Assembly (NCBI GenBank): GCA_031260245.1
Contig: JAIRKH010000071.1
Coordinates: forward strand, 1-33,760
Length of the DNA stretch: 33,760 bases
Direction of reading: 5' to 3'
Origin: Treponema sp.
GTDB taxonomy: Bacteria; Spirochaetota; Spirochaetia; Treponematales; Breznakiellaceae
Below the pieces are notes generated by a model that was not told the DNA's origin, did not search any database, and saw only the letters and a program-made list of their open reading frames with translations. The number at the start of each line of letters is the position of its first letter. Position 1 is the first letter of the stretch. This document shows, piece after piece, positions 30,611 to 33,760 of the stretch. The translations under genes were made by a program, and so were the position numbers.

Positions 30611-32764
30611 ATGAAATGGGAAAAGAAAAACATACCGCAAGGATTGGCGAAGGAGATTGCGGCGAAGTACAAATGCGACCAAATAAGCGCCTCGATTCTC
30701 GCGCGCAAGGGTATAATAAACGGGGGAGAAATTAAGTATTTTTTAGAAGACGCGCTCCGTTTCCTGCATAATCCTTTTGACATACCGAATATGGAAGACG
30801 CGGTTGAGAGAATCCTAGAGGCAAGGGACGAGGGTGAAAAGGTGTTGGTGTTCGGGGACCGGGACGTTGACGGTATGACGAGCACCGCTCTGTTGACGAA
30901 CTGCCTGCGCCAGTTGGGAATTGACACACAATGGCGTATTCCGATAGGGGACGAACCCTATGGTCTGTCCATAACAGCGGTGGAGGAGTTCGCGGCTGGC
31001 GGAGGCGCCCTCATCATCACCGTTGACTGCGGCATCTCCAACTTCAGCGAAGTCAAGCGGGCCGCGGAATTGAACATCGACGTCATCATTACGGATCACC
31101 ACAACCCGCAAGATGAAACGCCGTCCGCGCTCGCCATAGTAAATCCTAAGCTTTCGGAGTCGCGCTACCCGTTTCGCGACTTGGCTGGATGCGGGGTCGC
31201 CTACAAGCTTGTATCCGCTCTACGATTCGCGCTGAAAAGCTCTCTGTTTAAGCAGTCCGTCTGTCTGTTTAATATCCGTCCTGCAAATGATTCCTACGTC
31301 ATTGAGCTGGTCAAGCTCCGTAATCTGTCCGTCGTAGACCGGCTGACCGAAATTGTTGTGCCGGGCGTAGTGCATATCACTCAGACGCGCCTGCCCGCGT
31401 TCCTTGAGTCGCAACAAATTTTCGTGTGGGACGCTCGTATGCAGAAGGCGGCAATCGCCAAGATTTTCGGCAAAGATATCGAGGTGCAGATGTGGGACGC
31501 CGCTCCGGAAATCGCCAAGGAATTGCCTTCAACAACCGGGAAAAGCCTCCTCCGACTCAGAGAAGAGTCGAGTATTGCCCGCTATTCAGATATGGAATTC
31601 GAGGAGATTGACGTATTCGTAAACCTCTTCATTTCGTTCGTTCAAAAGAAGGAAAAGTTATTCACCGAAGACGACCGTCAGGACTTACAGCTCGCGTGTC
31701 TCGGCACCATAGCGGATATTATGCCGCTTAGGGACGAAAACCGCATCATCGTGAAGGCGGGGCTTGATTCCATGCAGAAGAATCCCCGACCTGGACTTGA
31801 CGCCTTGTTGTTTAAACTTGACCTTGCGGGCAGACGACTCACTTCCAACGACTTAGGATGGACGCTCTGTCCAGCTATAAACGCGGCCGGACGCATGGGA
31901 AGTCCAGAAAGAGCGGTGCATATGCTCCTCCTTGAGGAAGACAAATACAAACTCGCGGACGAACTTGTGGATATGAACAAGAAACGTAAGGAGAAAGGCG
32001 AAGAGACCTGGGCGCGTATCAAACCCATAGCCGAAAAAAGCCTCTCGAATTTTGACCATAAGTTCACGGTTGTGGGTGATGAAAACATATTCAGAGGCGT
32101 TACCGGTATCATGGCGAACCGTATGGCTGACTATTTCAAGACCCCTGCGCTTGTCGCCTCCTTTGGGGGCGGAGTCGTCACAGGCTCCCTTCGCTCGAAT
32201 ATACGGGACAATCCGAATTTTACCCTCACGCCGATTCTGGAGGAGTGCGCGGAACTGTTCATCGACAAGGGCGGACATGATTACGCGGCAGGTTTCAGTA
32301 TGCGCGTCGAGAATTGGGAACCTTTTTTGAAAAGGCTTAAGAATAGAATCGTGCCGTCGATAGAGCCCGCAGAGCAAACGGAGGAAGTCATATTCATTGA
32401 TGCGGAACTACCTCCCGCATACCTGAATTTCAATATCATGCGGATCATAGACTTGTTCGAGCCTTACGGAGGTCCCTACGGCTCGCAAAACGAACAGTTG
32501 ACTTTCCTGACGCGGGGCGTGTCGGTCCAAGACATCGCCTTCATGGGCAAAAACGGAGCGAATCATGTGAAGCTCACGGTGGATACAGGCAAGAATAAAT
32601 GGACCGCCCTCTACTGGAACGCGGCGGATCGTGTGCAAAACGACTTCAACCTCCACGACAGAATCGATATTGTTTTTAAAATAACCAGAAATTTCTACAA
32701 AGGCACGGAAACCCCTCAAATAGAGATTAGGGATTTGCGGAGAGAAAAGATGGGAGATGAATAA
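30611..32764 (+). CDS. recJ: Single-stranded-DNA exonuclease RecJ with a large insertion
   Basis: RecJ degrades single-stranded DNA 5' to 3' in recombination and mismatch repair. DHH-family motifs are FGDRDVDGMTST (81-92), TVDCGIS (137-143), TDHHNP (161-166) and GTIADIMPL (365-373), followed by AINAAGRMGSPERA and the DHHA1 motif GGHDYAAGFSM. The protein has 717 residues against about 580 in E. coli. The excess is a stretch of about 150 residues (about 205-355) between the DHH triad and GTIADIMPL, with no family I recognise. Metal ligands are all kept, so activity is expected. AAGGAAGGAATG precedes the ATG. The stop overlaps the start of the M23 peptidase gene (TAATG), implying cotranscription. 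Confidence 0.95.
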   Translation: MKWEKKNIPQGLAKEIAAKYKCDQISASILARKGIINGGEIKYFLEDALRFLHNPFDIPNMEDAVERILEARDEGEKVLVFGDRDVDGMTSTALLTNCLRQLGIDTQWRIPIGDEPYGLSITAVEEFAAGGGALIITVDCGISNFSEVKRAAELNIDVIITDHHNPQDETPSALAIVNPKLSESRYPFRDLAGCGVAYKLVSALRFALKSSLFKQSVCLFNIRPANDSYVIELVKLRNLSVVDRLTEIVVPGVVHITQTRLPAFLESQQIFVWDARMQKAAIAKIFGKDIEVQMWDAAPEIAKELPSTTGKSLLRLREESSIARYSDMEFEEIDVFVNLFISFVQKKEKLFTEDDRQDLQLACLGTIADIMPLRDENRIIVKAGLDSMQKNPRPGLDALLFKLDLAGRRLTSNDLGWTLCPAINAAGRMGSPERAVHMLLLEEDKYKLADELVDMNKKRKEKGEETWARIKPIAEKSLSNFDHKFTVVGDENIFRGVTGIMANRMADYFKTPALVASFGGGVVTGSLRSNIRDNPNFTLTPILEECAELFIDKGGHDYAAGFSMRVENWEPFLKRLKNRIVPSIEPAEQTEEVIFIDAELPPAYLNFNIMRIIDLFEPYGGPYGSQNEQLTFLTRGVSVQDIAFMGKNGANHVKLTVDTGKNKWTALYWNAADRVQNDFNLHDRIDIVFKITRNFYKGTETPQIEIRDLRREKMGDE

Positions 32765-33759
32765 TGGAAAACGGGATTTTTGCCGGCAGGCGAGGGTTTA
32801 TTACTTTTACACAGCGATTGATAGCGAGACTCTCCACTTCTCGCTATCTATCCTTTTTGTTTCTGCTTTTCCTAGGTTTTCCCATTCATTCTCTACGCAT
32901 TGCGGTCATACCGGACAACGCCAAACCTGGTTATCCGTTAAGCGTTGCCGTTGAGGGCGCGCGGGGAGAAGGACTTGTCGCCAAGCTGGTGAACACCCAA
33001 GGGGTTATTAGTAGCGCGCCGCTCTTTGATATGAATCCGCGTAGGTTCCTGCGGGGCAACATCGTCAAAGCCGCTCTTTTGTCCGTGCCGAGTACCGCAA
33101 AGAGCGGGCGGGCTACGCTTAAAATCGAGAATAACCGCGGGCTTTTAGGAGAATCCGTCGTCAATATTATGGAGCGGGATTTTGTTTCAGAAGTCATTTC
33201 CCTTGACAAGCGCAATACGGAAATCCGCGCTACGCCGTCTATAAAAAAAACCGAAGAGGCGCAGAAGTTATGGACTATTCTGTCGCGGACCGACGACGCC
33301 TTTTATGCGGCGGAGATGAGTTTTTCGCCGCCTGTGGCTTCCACGCGGCGTACGAGTTTCTTCGGGGACCGCCGCGTCTACCGGTACAGCACGGGCGGTA
33401 CCGACACGGCGATTCATGCTGGCATTGATTACGGGGTGCCGATAGGAACGCCTGTCAAGGCCTGCGCGTCCGGCAGAGTGGTTCTGGCCGCGTTCCGCGA
33501 GGCAACCGGCAACTCGATAGTACTGGAACATCTGCCCGGCGTATATTCTCTCTACTATCACTTGAGCCGCCTCAATGTAGAAGAGGGCGCTTTTGTTCTG
33601 CGCGGCGATACGCTGGGCGAATCCGGTATGACAGGGCTTGCCACGGGTCCCCATCTTCACTGGGAAATCCGCATCGCCGGCGAAAATACGGACCCGGATG
33701 TATGTATCCTCAAGCCAATCTTTGACAGCGAGTCCTTGATACGGCGTCTTCAGGAATAG
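32764..33759 (+). CDS. M23-family (LytM-type) cell-wall metallopeptidase
   Basis: This 331-residue exported protein probably cleaves peptide bonds in peptidoglycan or regulates enzymes that do. A hydrophobic N-terminal segment (about 28-43, YLSFLFLLFLGFPIHS) follows a charged stretch and acts as a signal peptide or anchor. A beta-rich region of about 45-130 comes next. The LytM domain occupies the C-terminal third. Its Zn ligands are visible in AIHAGIDYGVPIGTPV (His and Asp) and in TGLATGPHLHWEIR (final His), so it should be catalytic. The signal peptide would be better placed if translation began later, but the TAATG overlap with recJ supports this start. The gene ends one base before the window edge. 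Confidence 0.93.
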   Translation: MENGIFAGRRGFITFTQRLIARLSTSRYLSFLFLLFLGFPIHSLRIAVIPDNAKPGYPLSVAVEGARGEGLVAKLVNTQGVISSAPLFDMNPRRFLRGNIVKAALLSVPSTAKSGRATLKIENNRGLLGESVVNIMERDFVSEVISLDKRNTEIRATPSIKKTEEAQKLWTILSRTDDAFYAAEMSFSPPVASTRRTSFFGDRRVYRYSTGGTDTAIHAGIDYGVPIGTPVKACASGRVVLAAFREATGNSIVLEHLPGVYSLYYHLSRLNVEEGAFVLRGDTLGESGMTGLATGPHLHWEIRIAGENTDPDVCILKPIFDSESLIRRLQE

Positions 33760-33760
33760 C

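Overview
The window looks like a chromosomal segment of a spirochaete, most likely a Treponema-like gut bacterium; the taxonomy is inferred from gene content and was not searched. The pointers are a bacterial V/A-type ATPase whose A subunit is translationally coupled to a coiled-coil stalk-type gene, a malQ gene followed by a very large GH13-type protein, secreted pectinases with relaxed spirochaete-like lipoboxes, and moderately high GC. There are no rRNA, tRNA, IS, phage or CRISPR features that I can support.

Layout. 1-2.5 kb (-): start of a V-type ATPase operon (E-like stalk subunit, then subunit A). 2.6-3.6 kb (+): an RluA-family pseudouridine synthase. 3.5-7.1 kb (-): a YdjM-like membrane protein, a SpoU/TrmJ RNA methyltransferase, a sugar-phosphate nucleotidyltransferase and a polyprenyl diphosphate synthase. 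7.1-9.1 kb (-): a type II NADH dehydrogenase fused to a DoxX membrane domain that carries an Ala-rich 20-residue tandem repeat. 9.4-18.1 kb (-): a pectin locus, in transcription order pectin methylesterase, rhamnogalacturonan acetylesterase, pectate lyase, tagaturonate reductase (uxaB) and altronate dehydratase (uxaA). 18.4-25.5 kb (+): malQ, a 1179-residue GH13 protein and a CCA-adding enzyme. 25.5-28.5 kb (-): purC-purF-birA. 28.8-30.4 kb (-): a small four-helix membrane protein and a ParA/MinD-family ATPase that share the same C-terminal tail. 30.6-33.8 kb (+): recJ and an M23 peptidase.

How the genes fit together. The surface or periplasmic pectinases would remove methyl and acetyl groups and cleave polygalacturonate. 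UxaB and UxaA then carry tagaturonate through altronate to 2-keto-3-deoxygluconate. Uronate isomerase (UxaC), the KDG kinase and aldolase, and an uptake system are not in the window. MalQ and the large GH13 protein handle alpha-glucans.

The strongest unexplained signal is repetitive. Short repeats of about 40-70 bp with the core GAAGTCGTTAAACAG recur at least six times in the pectin locus. They reach into coding sequence: in frame in the UxaB N-terminus, over the pectate lyase stop codon, and at both ends of the acetylesterase. A second, GC-rich hairpin repeat of about 105 bp occurs twice, in opposite orientations, at 15.2 and 28.5 kb. The acetylesterase signal peptide lies in a different frame from the enzyme, which suggests a frameshift. 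The shared tail of the ParA-like ATPase and its membrane partner suggests an undescribed two-component localisation module.
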